Below, one piece after another: positions 34,186 through 43,433 of a stretch of 64,000 nt of DNA. The stretch's first letter is position 1. The number at the start of each line of letters is the position of its first letter. A program made the position numbers and the translations under genes. The notes under the pieces were generated by a model, which was not told the DNA's origin, did not search any database, and saw only the letters and a program-made list of their open reading frames with translations. Source of the DNA: Caldilineaceae bacterium (GTDB taxonomy: Bacteria; Chloroflexota; Anaerolineae; Caldilineales; Caldilineaceae); NCBI GenBank assembly GCA_020634755.1, contig JACKBC010000039.1, positions 1 to 64,000 on the forward strand. Direction: 5' to 3'.

Positions 34186-34875
34186 ATGAGTTATTCGGAA
34201 TTGAATCTGGAAGATCTCTATCTGCAAATGCAGGATGATCTATACGACGGCTTAAAGGAAGAGATCCCGCTACAGGTGCGCGAGGCGCTGGAGCGCGGCC
34301 AGTCGCCACAAGAGATCTTGGATGAGGGGTTGGTGGCCGGCATGGATATTGTGGGCGTCGACTTTCGCGACGGCATTTTATTTGTGCCGGAGGTGCTCAT
34401 GGCGGCCAACGCCATGAAGGCCGGTATGGAAATTTTACGCCCGTTGCTGACCGAAACTGGCGCCCAACGCATTGGCAAAATGGTGGTGGGCACGGTCAAG
34501 GGGGACATCCACGACATTGGCAAAAACCTGGTGGCCATGATGATGGAAGGCGCCGGCTTTGAGGTGATCAACCTGGGCATCAACTGTGACGCCGACAAGT
34601 TCCTTGCCGCCATTCGCGAGCACGAGCCAGACATCTTGGGCATGAGCGCGCTGCTGACCACCACCATGCCCTATATGAAAGTCGTGGTGGATACGCTGGG
34701 CGAAGAAGGGATACGCGACGAAATTTACGTCATGGTGGGCGGCGCGCCGGTGACGGAAAACTTTGCGCGCGAGGTAGGCGCCGATGCCTACGGACGCGAC
34801 GCCGCGGTGAGCGTCGAGATTGCCAAATCATACATGGCGCGCAAAAACAGCGAAGCCAGCAAACAGCTGGCCTAA
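34186..34875 (+). CDS. corrinoid (cobalamin-binding) methyl-carrier protein, MttC/MtgC-like
   Basis: 229 residues. N-terminal helical bundle (about 1-95: SPQEILDEGLVAGMDIVGVD, VPEVLMAANAMKAGMEILRP) then a Rossmann-like cobalamin domain with D107-I-H109-D-I-G112 in VVGTVKGDIHDIGKNLVAMM, whose His replaces the lower ligand of the cobalt. INLGINCDADKFLAAIREHE, MSALLTTTMPYMKVVVDTLG and VGGAPVTENFAREVGADAYG complete the fold. Accepts the methyl group from the MttB-like enzyme and hands it to the MtrH-like enzyme. Lies at the 3' end of the module, 17 kb from mttB. GTAGGAG precedes ATG 34186. Confidence 0.94.
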   Translation: MSYSELNLEDLYLQMQDDLYDGLKEEIPLQVREALERGQSPQEILDEGLVAGMDIVGVDFRDGILFVPEVLMAANAMKAGMEILRPLLTETGAQRIGKMVVGTVKGDIHDIGKNLVAMMMEGAGFEVINLGINCDADKFLAAIREHEPDILGMSALLTTTMPYMKVVVDTLGEEGIRDEIYVMVGGAPVTENFAREVGADAYGRDAAVSVEIAKSYMARKNSEASKQLA

Positions 34876-34911
34876 TGCCCACCATCGTATAGTATAGCCG
34901 CATACTCTTAA

Positions 34912-34998
34912 CCCACGTTACGCAGCGACAGCCAATCTGCTAGAGAGAAACAGGAACGTCGGCGAGCCGACGTTCCGCCAGGCTTGCGTAACATCAGC
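34912..34998. mobile_element. GTTACGCA-ended MITE-like element, copy 1
   Basis: CCCACGTTACGCAGCGACAG at the left end and GGCTTGCGTAACATCAGC at the right end; the interior (CCAATCTGCTAGAGAGAAAC, AGGAACGTCGGCGAGCCGAC) is nearly identical to copies at 55517 and 56696. An internal hairpin GAACGTCGGCGAGCCGACGTTC is visible in part. A solo right end lies near 34062 (GGCTTGCGTAACTCCAGG). Confidence 0.85.
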
Positions 34999-35467
34999 TA
35001 CGAATAGACATTAGCGGCACTAAGGTCATTTTAAATTGGTGATTTTGACAACAAATTGTAACTATTTTTGGTTTTTTAAGTCAGGATTTCTGGTATAATC
35101 AAACCTGTTTTGTCCTGGCTTTATTCCCTGCACCGACTGGTTTGTTTGTCGTTTTCTCAAACATTTGCACACGAAACAGGTACTTGGTTGCGCATCTCGA
35201 CCACGCAAAGTGGTTGCGGATGAACCTTCGCTCTCTCGTTGCTGCTGGCGCCAAAATCAGTAGATCGCAATGGCTTATGATAGGCTGGATTCCCGACTTG
35301 GGACCGATGTCTCTATCGCCAAAACTGTTGCGGTGCACTGAAAATGTATTTGATTTCGCTCTATAAGCAGCATGGGATCTAGCCTGACCGTACGGGCGAT
35401 GCGTAAGCATCTCTGGTTTGCGCAACAAGCGTACGTGTACGTGTGGATAGTGCAGGGAGGTCCCTTT
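34999..35467. other. intergenic, no gene recognised
   Basis: About 470 bp between the corrinoid-protein gene and the first surface-protein gene. Mostly AT-rich at 35020-35100 (TTTGACAACAAATTGTAACT, then TATAATC near 35094, which would make a reasonable sigma-70-like promoter with the TTGACA at about 35043 rather far away). Short open frames on both strands show no family likeness. Confidence 0.4.
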
Positions 35468-37225
35468 ATGCAGTCTTTTGATTTGTCGCGGCAGATTGAT
35501 GCATTATCTGTCCGTTCCCACCCCTTTGACAAGTCAAGATTTTTACTCACCTGGGCGCGATTTTACACTCTCATATTTATGCTGGGCAGCCTAGCGCTAT
35601 TTGCAGCTTTGACGAAGCAGCCGTTGGCGCGCGCGGCCGCAGAAAGTCAGCAAACAGCGGCTGCCGTTGGCCCCTACCGCTATATTCGCTTTGTGGCTGA
35701 GTCTGAAGTAGGTGACAACCCATGGACGTCCATGGCCGAATTTTATGCCCTGGACGAAAATGGCGATGAGATTGACCGCTCCCGCTGGCGCATTTATTAT
35801 GTGGATAGCGAAGAATTTCTGCGCGAAGATGGCGCCGCTGAAAACGCCATTGACGACGATGAATCCACCTATTGGCACACCGAATGGTCCGTTTCTGACC
35901 CGGCGCCTCCCCATGAAATTGTCTTCGACATGCGCAAGAGCTATCAAATCAGCGGCTTCCGCTATGTGCCGCGCCAAGACAATTCCCCCAATGGGCGGGT
36001 GGCGCAATACAGCATCTACACCACTGACCGTAAGCGCCAGGCTTACACGCTCATCAAGAGCGGCGAACTGACCAACAGCGCCGATGCGCAGACGGTCTAT
36101 TTTGAAACGGCTGCCCCCACAGCCACGAACACACCAACGCCTACCGTTCCGGCTACAGCCACACCAACGCCGACGCCAACCCCCACCGCCAAGGCGTCCG
36201 AATCAGGGGCAATCCGCGGCGTGGTCTGGTATGATTGGAATCATGACCAAAAGCGCAATGAAACGGAGCTGCTGCTGGAAGATTTCCGCGTCACGTTGCT
36301 ATGGGCAGGGCCGGATAACGTCTTGGGCACGGCGGATGATGAGGAAAAATCGGACCGCACCAACAGCCGTGGCGAATATTCCAAATCCAACTTGTCACCC
36401 GGTCTTTATCGCATCCATGTCGAAGCCACTGATGACGTGCTGAACTCGGACAAAAACCCGGTGCGCAAAAACGCCGGTACGCTGACCGTAGAACAGCAGC
36501 TGGCCAGCGGGCAAGAATTGAATGATTTTGACCTGGCCCTCTATAGTGGCGACCTAGATGGGGACCTGATCAGCGATGGCGCAGAAGGCCAGGGGGATTA
36601 TGATGGCGACGGCGCCCCCAATTATGCCGATGCAGATGCCGATGGCGATGGCCGCCCAGACCGCAGCGAAGGCACGCGCGATGTAAACAACAACGGTTTA
36701 CCCGATTTTCTGGATACGGCGCCGCCCGATGGCCAGCCACAAATTCAGATGACCAAGACCGATTTCCTACTCATCGATGCCGATCTAGATGGCCGGGCTT
36801 CGGCAAATGACACGCTGCTTTATCGCATTGATATCGTCAACCACGGGCAACAAGCGTACAAGAATGTGGTGCTGTTTGATACGCCGGACGCCATGACCAA
36901 CGTGGTGGGTGGCACCGTACAAAGCAGCAGTGGCCAAATCAGCAGCGGCAATGACGCCGGCGCTGTGCACATTCAGATTGAGTTGGGCAATATCGCCGCG
37001 GGCGAATCCGCCACGATTAGCTTTCAAGTCCAAATCGCCGCCGAGGTTACGTTGCGGCGAATACAGAACCAGGCATTTATCCAATTTGACGATCCAGCCG
37101 GCACCAATGGCAGCGCCGCCATCCGCTCTGATGACCCAGATGCACCCGGCAGCGCTGACGTCACCGTCACAGCCGTTGGCGCCGACACCATTCAAACCAT
37201 ACACATGCCCATTGCCGCCCGTTAA
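35468..37225 (+). CDS. secreted multidomain surface protein (discoidin-like, SdrD-B-like, DUF11)
   Basis: 585 residues from ATG 35468 with GGGAGG upstream. An unusually long N-terminus precedes a hydrophobic segment (FYTLIFMLGSLALFAALTK), probably a signal peptide or anchor. Then: a discoidin-like module (YIRFVAESEVGDNPWTSMAE, DDESTYWHTEWSV, IVFDMRKSYQISGFRYVPRQ); a Thr/Pro linker (TPTPTVPATATPTPTPTPT); an SdrD-B-like module (IRGVVWYDWNHDQKRNETEL); calcium-binding thrombospondin-3-like DxDxDG repeats (DYDGDGAPNYADADADGDGR); and a DUF11 module (LLIDADLDGRASANDTLLYR). The chain ends IHMPIAAR, similar to the tail of the next protein. Likely displayed on the cell surface or released. Confidence 0.8.
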   Translation: MQSFDLSRQIDALSVRSHPFDKSRFLLTWARFYTLIFMLGSLALFAALTKQPLARAAAESQQTAAAVGPYRYIRFVAESEVGDNPWTSMAEFYALDENGDEIDRSRWRIYYVDSEEFLREDGAAENAIDDDESTYWHTEWSVSDPAPPHEIVFDMRKSYQISGFRYVPRQDNSPNGRVAQYSIYTTDRKRQAYTLIKSGELTNSADAQTVYFETAAPTATNTPTPTVPATATPTPTPTPTAKASESGAIRGVVWYDWNHDQKRNETELLLEDFRVTLLWAGPDNVLGTADDEEKSDRTNSRGEYSKSNLSPGLYRIHVEATDDVLNSDKNPVRKNAGTLTVEQQLASGQELNDFDLALYSGDLDGDLISDGAEGQGDYDGDGAPNYADADADGDGRPDRSEGTRDVNNNGLPDFLDTAPPDGQPQIQMTKTDFLLIDADLDGRASANDTLLYRIDIVNHGQQAYKNVVLFDTPDAMTNVVGGTVQSSSGQISSGNDAGAVHIQIELGNIAAGESATISFQVQIAAEVTLRRIQNQAFIQFDDPAGTNGSAAIRSDDPDAPGSADVTVTAVGADTIQTIHMPIAAR

Positions 37226-37333
37226 CAAATAGTCCGTCGACCAGTTGTAACCAAACCAGCTTTCCGCTCGACTGAAGCAAACCCAAATTAGGTCAATGTG
37301 ATTGTGGTTTCATGCAATCGCACAGCCAGCTCC

Positions 37334-37376
37334 AAAGCAGAATAGTCAGGTATTGATCACCTGACTATTCTGCTTT
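37334..37376 (+). terminator. rho-independent terminator
   Basis: AAAGCAGAATAGTCAGGT (37334-37351) pairs perfectly with 37359-37376 around a 7-base loop, and the right arm runs into a T-run (TGCTTTTTTG). Lies 109 bases after the first surface-protein gene. Nothing else was recognised in 37226-37650. Confidence 0.9.
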
Positions 37377-37650
37377 TTTGATGCTATCGCGCAATGACTT
37401 TAACGCTTCATTCTTCCCCGCTTCACGCGCCAATTCACGCCACCGTACCCTTTGCATAAAGCACCCGTATCCTTTTCGTCACCTAAACGTCAAGTACATT
37501 GCGCCTCTTGTTTTTTTTGCATTATGACTACATCATTTGTCTTACGACAAATGGTCGATAGATTCGGTAACCCATTTCATGCTTTGTTCTGTAACAAAAT
37601 GGGAGCCTATGTTTTCGAGCAGCACTGTGGAATTACAAGGAGTGGAATGT

Positions 37651-40600
37651 ATGCAACTATACAAGTATTTTGCACCTTCTGACCTGGGCCAAAGACGACA
37701 TAAGGGGTTACAAATCATCCTAGTCGCCCTTACCGTCTTGATCTCAACGCTTGCAACACGGCCCGCCTTTGCCCAAACACCCAAGCCACCTGATGGTGAA
37801 AAACCCGGCGGGTTACCGGCCCAAGGCACATGTGGCGCCGACGGTTTGGGACACTATGTTAAATTTACCACGGGCGGCGGCGATGGTACATTTGACGCTA
37901 CCGCCACGGGGGGCAACGGCGGTACGATCACAGCCAACTATACGCAAATTAGTGGGACGCCATCGGGCACTTTTCAAATTAATAGCCTGGCAGTAAATGG
38001 CCAACCACTCTTATTTGCCGAAGTTATCGGTGGCGTTGCCAATTACAATCCCATTTGGACTTTTTCACCCGGCATCTTGGCGCCATCGCCGCTCCTCGGC
38101 ACCGGCAGCGACAAAAATTTCTCACAATTCGCGCTCTGCATCTATAACGCCATTGGACCATTTTCGTTGACCAAAACGGTGAACTCGGGCAGCGGGACAT
38201 TCACTTTTGACGCTATTTGCAAGAGTCCATCCGGCGCTACGCTACTGAGTGACACCGTCACCTTGAGTGTGGCGGCTGGCACCCCCGTCACCCAGCAAAT
38301 ATTTGGCAACGTGCCTCTCGGCGCCACCTGTACAGCTACCGAAACCGGCGTATCTCCCAACATCTATACCAATAATGGGCCTCAATCCACAAACATTACA
38401 ACTGCCTCGGGCAGCGGCGTGACCATCAATAACACACTAGCCGTTGGCTCGCTCCAGATCGCCAAAAACTTGAATGATGGCGGTTCCGGATTCAGTGGTT
38501 CGTTTACAATTAACTATGCCTGTGACAACGGCGGCCCCGGTGGTTCCGTAACGTTGGCAGGCGGCACATCACAGACCATCAACAATATCCCAGCCGGCTC
38601 TACTTGTACCATAAGCGAACCAGCTCTTCCCCCGGCTCCCGCCAATTACAGCTGGGACACGCCCGACATTACCGGTAGCCCAGCCACCATTGCCAGTGGC
38701 AGTACGGCGTTGGTGACCGTGGCCAACAAGCTTTCCTTTGTGGCCATGCCCAAGATAGCGGTCATCAAATCCTCCAGCACCACCACAATTACAACAGCCG
38801 GCCAGCTGGTTCCGTATGAATTTTCAGTTTCCAATGCGGGCAATATACCGCTGACAAACATTGTGGTGACGGATGCCAAATGCAATAGCACACCGACCCT
38901 CCAATCTGGCGATCTGAACAACGACAGCACGCTACAACTGGGGGAAACCTGGATCTATACATGCAACCACACCGTCACACAGAGCGAAATGGACTCAGGC
39001 GGCAATCTGACCAATACAGTCGTGGCCGACTCGGCGGAATCTGAACCCAGTAACGACTCTCTTGACATCCCCATCGATCAAAATCCGCATTTGAAGCTGG
39101 TCAAAACTGGCGTTTTGGACATGACCATTGTGGCGCCCAATGGCGAAGCCAACCCCGGCGACCACATTGATTACACGTTGACCGCCACCAATGACGGCAA
39201 TATTACGCTTCACGCCGTACAGATCAGCGATACCAAATTGGGTGCGCTCACCTGTACACCTGGGCAATGGGCCACGTTGGCCCCGTTGGCCACGCTCAGC
39301 TGCACCGGCAGCTATACGCTAACACAAACCGATATTGATGTCGGCCAGGTCCTAAATACAGCTGAAGCCACCAGCACGGAAGCGCCCAAAGCCACCGATA
39401 ATGAAACAGTCACCATTCCGCGCGCGTACACCCTCACGTTGACCAAGGCCGGCGTGCTTGACCTAACCACCGTCAGCCCCGGTAATCGGGCCGACGTGGG
39501 CGACACCATTCAGTACACGCTGATCGTCACCAACACCGGCAACACAACGCTCCACAACGTCACCATCACCGACCCCATGCTGCCTTCGCTCAGCTGTATA
39601 CCGGCGGCGGGCGCCACGTTGGCCGTGGATGCGTCCATGCAATGCACCGGCAGCTACACGCTGAAGCAGGCCGATATTGACGCCGGTCAAGTGGATAATA
39701 CGGCCACCGCCGATAGCAATGAATCTGACGCGGTTGAGGCCCGGGAAATGGCGCCGGTGCCGCAAGCCCCTAATTTGGCGCTGACCAAGGTGGGCGTGCT
39801 CGACATGACCATTGTGGCGCCCACCGACCGCGCCGATGTGGGCGACCGCATCGACTACACATTGATCACCACCAATACCGGCAACATCACGCTGCACAAC
39901 GTAACCATCACCGATCCCATGCTGCCTTCGCTCAGCTGTACGCCCGTTGCCGGCTCCACGTTGGCCGTGGGCGCGGCCATGAAATGCACCGGCAGCTATA
40001 CGCTGACGCAAAATGACATTAATGCCGGCCAAGTGAACAACAAGGCCACGGCGGACAGCAATGAATCGCCGTCTACAGATGCCGAAGAATCTGTCCCCGT
40101 CCCGCGCATCAACCATTTAGCGCTAACCAAATCCGGCCTGCTTGATATGACTGTGATTGGGCCCAGCGACCGCGCCGATGTGGGCGACCAGATCAACTAC
40201 ACGTTGGTTACCACCAATACGGGCAACACCACGCTGAGCAATGTGGGAATTACCGATATCAAACTAGGCACACTTGCCTGTACACCCAACGCGCCAGCCA
40301 CACTGACGCCCGGTGCATCCATGAAATGTATCGGCAGCTATACGCTCACCCAGACCGATATTGACACCGGCCACGTGGATAATATTGCCTACGCCGATAG
40401 CGATCAGACCAATCCCGTCTCTGATTCAAACACAGTGTCCATTCCGCCCGCGCCCACCATGGCGCTCACCAAAACGGGCGTGGTCAACAGAACGATTGTG
40501 GCGCCCGCCGACCGCGCCGATGTGGGCGACCGCATCGACTACACATTGGTCACCACCAACACCGGCAACGTTACGCTGCACAACGTAAGCATCAGCGATC

Positions 40601-43359
40601 CAAAGCTCAGTGCGCTCACCTGTACGCCCAGCGCGCCGGCTACCTTAGCCGCCGGCGCCACCATGAGCTGCACCGGCAGCCGCACGTTGACACAACTCGA
40701 TATTGATGCCGGCAGTTTTACCAATACGGCCACGGCTTCTGGGCGTGATCCCAGCAACGAACCGGTCAGCGATGAAGAGACGATTACCAAACCGCTGGGC
40801 CAAGTTGTGCATCTAGCGCTGACCAAGAGCAGCGCCACCGTTAATTATGACGCGGTCAATGATGTGATCAATTACACGCTGGTCACCACCAACACCGGTA
40901 ACGTCACGCTGCACAACGTGTCGATTAGCGATCCGAAATTGACTGCGCTATCTTGTACGCCCACTCAGCCCGCAACGCTGGCGCCCGGCGACACTTTGAG
41001 CTGCACCGGTAGTCACACCGTTGTGCAAGGCGATATCGACGCCGGCCACTTTGACAACACGGCCATTGCGTCCGGGACGGGTCCGCAAAATCAATCCGCC
41101 AGCGCCCAAGCCAGCAAGAGCATACCGGCTGCGCTGGCGCCGCATCTATCGTTGAGCAAGCTCGCCACTGAATCCAGCTATGATACGGTGAATCAGGTGC
41201 TGCACTACACGCTAACGGCGCTCAACGACGGCAACGGTACGCTGACCAGTGTCTCTATCAGCGACCCCAAATTGGGCGCGCTTGCCTGCAACCCGGCCCA
41301 GCCGGCCACGCTGGCTCCCGGCGACAAGCTCATCTGCACGGGGGAATACGCGGTCACTCAGGCCGATCTGGATGCAGGCCATGTCGACAATACAGCCAAC
41401 GCCAGCGGAACCGGCCCCCAAAGTCAGCCGGTAAATGCGCTGCCGGCCAGCGCCCGCGTACCGGCCAATCAGCAACCGGAGCTGAGCCTGAATAAAAGCG
41501 CCCAGGAGACCAGCTACAATGCCGTCAACCAAGTTCTTCACTATACGCTGATCGCCACCAACAGCGGCAACGTCACGCTGAGCAACGTGCGGATCAGCGA
41601 CCCGCAGGTCACGATTACCGGCTGCACGCCTAGCCAACCCACGTCATTGACGCCGGGCCAAACGCTCACCTGTAGCGCTGAACACACCGTTACCCAAGCC
41701 GATCTCAACGCTGGTTCATTTACCAATACGGCCAGCGCTTCTGGCACGGCTCCAGACAATCGCGCCGTCAACGGCGGTCCATCTGCGGTCACGGTACCGG
41801 CAGCCCTGACGCCACAGCTCACCCTGACCAAATCGGTCCAGGAGAGCAGCTACGACAGCCCCGGCGATCTGCTGCACTACACGTTAGTGGTGAGCAACGA
41901 CGGCAACGTAACGCTCTTCAGCGTGACAATTAATGATGCCAAGCTGGGGGCGCTCAACTGTACACCCGCTCAGCCGACCACGTTGGCCCCCGGCCAGGCA
42001 TTGACCTGCACGGGAACCTACACGGTTACACAGGCCGATGTGGATGCCGGACAGGTGGACAATAGCGCCACGGCCAGCGGCAGTACGCCGCGCGGCGCAC
42101 CAATCAATACGCCACCGGCGGCGGCCAGCGTACCCGCCGCCCAGGCGCCGCATCTGGTGCTTACCAAGCAGGCGCAAGAGAGCATTTATAGCCAAGTGGG
42201 CGACATCATCCACTTTATGCTGACCGCGCGCAACAACGGCAATGTAACGCTCTCCAATGTGAGCATCAACGACCCGCTGCTCAGCGGCCTTACCTGCGCT
42301 CCTGCGCAACCGGTGACGCTGGCGCCAGGTGCATCGCTCATCTGCACGGGAACGCATAGCGTCACCCAGGCCGATCTGGACGCCGGGCGTTTCCGCAACG
42401 TGGCCACATCTACCGCCCGCGATCCGCAGGACGCACCGGTGGCCTCCCCGCCGGCGAGCGCCACGGTGCCGGCAAGCGTCACGCCCGCTCTTGCTCTGCA
42501 AAAGAGCGTGGCGGAGGGCCATTACAACCAGGTGGGGGATGTGCTGCACTATACGCTGACCGCGCGCAACACCGGCAACGTTACGCTCGCCAATGTCAGC
42601 ATCAGTGATCCCAAGCTGGGCGGACTCACATGCAGTCCGGCACAGCCGGCCACGTTAGCCCCCGGGGCAGCGCTTGTTTGCACCGGTGAATATGTGATTA
42701 CCCAAGCCGAACTGGACGCTGGTTCCTTCCAAAATACGGCCGTGGCGCAAGGCCAAGATCCCAATGGCGATCCGGTCGATCCGCCGCAAAGCTCGGTCAC
42801 CGCCGACGCCATTACGCCCACTCTGAGCGTGCTGAAAAGCGCCTTCCTGGCCGAAGATCGCACGGCGCCCGCCGGCCTTTCGCGCGGCGATATTCTGCGC
42901 TACGTCATGACCATTCGCAATTTAGGGGATGGGCCGGCTCTCAATGCCATCTTGAGCGACACGCCAGATACCAACACCACGCTGGTGGTGGGCAGCGTCA
43001 CCACCAGCAAAGGAACCATCACCACGGGCAACTCAGCCGGCGACAGTCGTGTGCAGGTGGAGCTGGGCACAGTCCAATCTGGCGAGACGGTGACCGTTGC
43101 CTTCAGCGTGCAGATTAACGCCGATGCGCCTGCTGACCTCCAATCGGTGCGCAACCAGGCACTGGTGCAGATCAGCAATCCGGTCAACGTACCGTCTGGG
43201 CAAAGCGGCACTCCCTCGGACGATCCGGCCGTTGAAGGCCCCAACGACCCGACCGTTACGCCGGTGGTGGCCGCCCCCACCGCGTTAGAAGAAGGCGAAG
43301 AGCCAACCCCCATTGTGTTCAATCGCTTTAACTATCTGCCGCTGGTGCAGAAGCAATAG
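37651..43359 (+). CDS. giant secreted repeat protein with about 12 DUF7507-type repeats
   Basis: 1902 residues from ATG 37651, with AAGGAG ten bases upstream. Signal peptide at 1-41 (VALTVLISTLATRPAFA). After a unique domain (about 42-165) come two DUF5979-like modules (starting GPFSLTKTVNSGSGTFTFDA and GSLQIAKNLNDGGSGFSGSF). From about residue 363 to 1725 are about 12 repeats of about 113 residues, each with xLxLTKxG.. , VGDxIxYTLxxTNTGNxTL, SISDPKLxxLxCTPxxPxTL and CTGSYTLTQxDIDAGxVxNT motifs. A DUF11 module and the tail FNYLPLVQKQ end the chain. Repeats 3-6 are very alike, pointing to recent internal duplication. Probably a fibrous surface or adhesion protein. Confidence 0.9.
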   Translation: MQLYKYFAPSDLGQRRHKGLQIILVALTVLISTLATRPAFAQTPKPPDGEKPGGLPAQGTCGADGLGHYVKFTTGGGDGTFDATATGGNGGTITANYTQISGTPSGTFQINSLAVNGQPLLFAEVIGGVANYNPIWTFSPGILAPSPLLGTGSDKNFSQFALCIYNAIGPFSLTKTVNSGSGTFTFDAICKSPSGATLLSDTVTLSVAAGTPVTQQIFGNVPLGATCTATETGVSPNIYTNNGPQSTNITTASGSGVTINNTLAVGSLQIAKNLNDGGSGFSGSFTINYACDNGGPGGSVTLAGGTSQTINNIPAGSTCTISEPALPPAPANYSWDTPDITGSPATIASGSTALVTVANKLSFVAMPKIAVIKSSSTTTITTAGQLVPYEFSVSNAGNIPLTNIVVTDAKCNSTPTLQSGDLNNDSTLQLGETWIYTCNHTVTQSEMDSGGNLTNTVVADSAESEPSNDSLDIPIDQNPHLKLVKTGVLDMTIVAPNGEANPGDHIDYTLTATNDGNITLHAVQISDTKLGALTCTPGQWATLAPLATLSCTGSYTLTQTDIDVGQVLNTAEATSTEAPKATDNETVTIPRAYTLTLTKAGVLDLTTVSPGNRADVGDTIQYTLIVTNTGNTTLHNVTITDPMLPSLSCIPAAGATLAVDASMQCTGSYTLKQADIDAGQVDNTATADSNESDAVEAREMAPVPQAPNLALTKVGVLDMTIVAPTDRADVGDRIDYTLITTNTGNITLHNVTITDPMLPSLSCTPVAGSTLAVGAAMKCTGSYTLTQNDINAGQVNNKATADSNESPSTDAEESVPVPRINHLALTKSGLLDMTVIGPSDRADVGDQINYTLVTTNTGNTTLSNVGITDIKLGTLACTPNAPATLTPGASMKCIGSYTLTQTDIDTGHVDNIAYADSDQTNPVSDSNTVSIPPAPTMALTKTGVVNRTIVAPADRADVGDRIDYTLVTTNTGNVTLHNVSISDPKLSALTCTPSAPATLAAGATMSCTGSRTLTQLDIDAGSFTNTATASGRDPSNEPVSDEETITKPLGQVVHLALTKSSATVNYDAVNDVINYTLVTTNTGNVTLHNVSISDPKLTALSCTPTQPATLAPGDTLSCTGSHTVVQGDIDAGHFDNTAIASGTGPQNQSASAQASKSIPAALAPHLSLSKLATESSYDTVNQVLHYTLTALNDGNGTLTSVSISDPKLGALACNPAQPATLAPGDKLICTGEYAVTQADLDAGHVDNTANASGTGPQSQPVNALPASARVPANQQPELSLNKSAQETSYNAVNQVLHYTLIATNSGNVTLSNVRISDPQVTITGCTPSQPTSLTPGQTLTCSAEHTVTQADLNAGSFTNTASASGTAPDNRAVNGGPSAVTVPAALTPQLTLTKSVQESSYDSPGDLLHYTLVVSNDGNVTLFSVTINDAKLGALNCTPAQPTTLAPGQALTCTGTYTVTQADVDAGQVDNSATASGSTPRGAPINTPPAAASVPAAQAPHLVLTKQAQESIYSQVGDIIHFMLTARNNGNVTLSNVSINDPLLSGLTCAPAQPVTLAPGASLICTGTHSVTQADLDAGRFRNVATSTARDPQDAPVASPPASATVPASVTPALALQKSVAEGHYNQVGDVLHYTLTARNTGNVTLANVSISDPKLGGLTCSPAQPATLAPGAALVCTGEYVITQAELDAGSFQNTAVAQGQDPNGDPVDPPQSSVTADAITPTLSVLKSAFLAEDRTAPAGLSRGDILRYVMTIRNLGDGPALNAILSDTPDTNTTLVVGSVTTSKGTITTGNSAGDSRVQVELGTVQSGETVTVAFSVQINADAPADLQSVRNQALVQISNPVNVPSGQSGTPSDDPAVEGPNDPTVTPVVAAPTALEEGEEPTPIVFNRFNYLPLVQKQ

Positions 43360-43382
43360 CAGATTCATGCGTCAAAACAGGA

Positions 43383-43407
43383 GGGCCCGCATCGATGATG
43401 CGGGCCC
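43383..43407. terminator. GC-rich hairpin between convergent genes
   Basis: GGGCCCGCATC (43383-43393) pairs with GATGCGGGCCC (43397-43407) with a 3-base loop. It lies 23 bases after the giant surface-protein gene and 26 bases beyond the end of the MFS gene on the other strand, so it could stop transcripts from both sides. Confidence 0.75.
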
Positions 43408-43433
43408 GCCAGTTTTGGCGCAACGCAGTACTT

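Noticed and set aside
35099..35428. Minus-strand 109-codon frame in the gap before the surface-protein gene
   Set aside because: No ribosome site, no family likeness, overlaps the likely promoter of the surface-protein gene.
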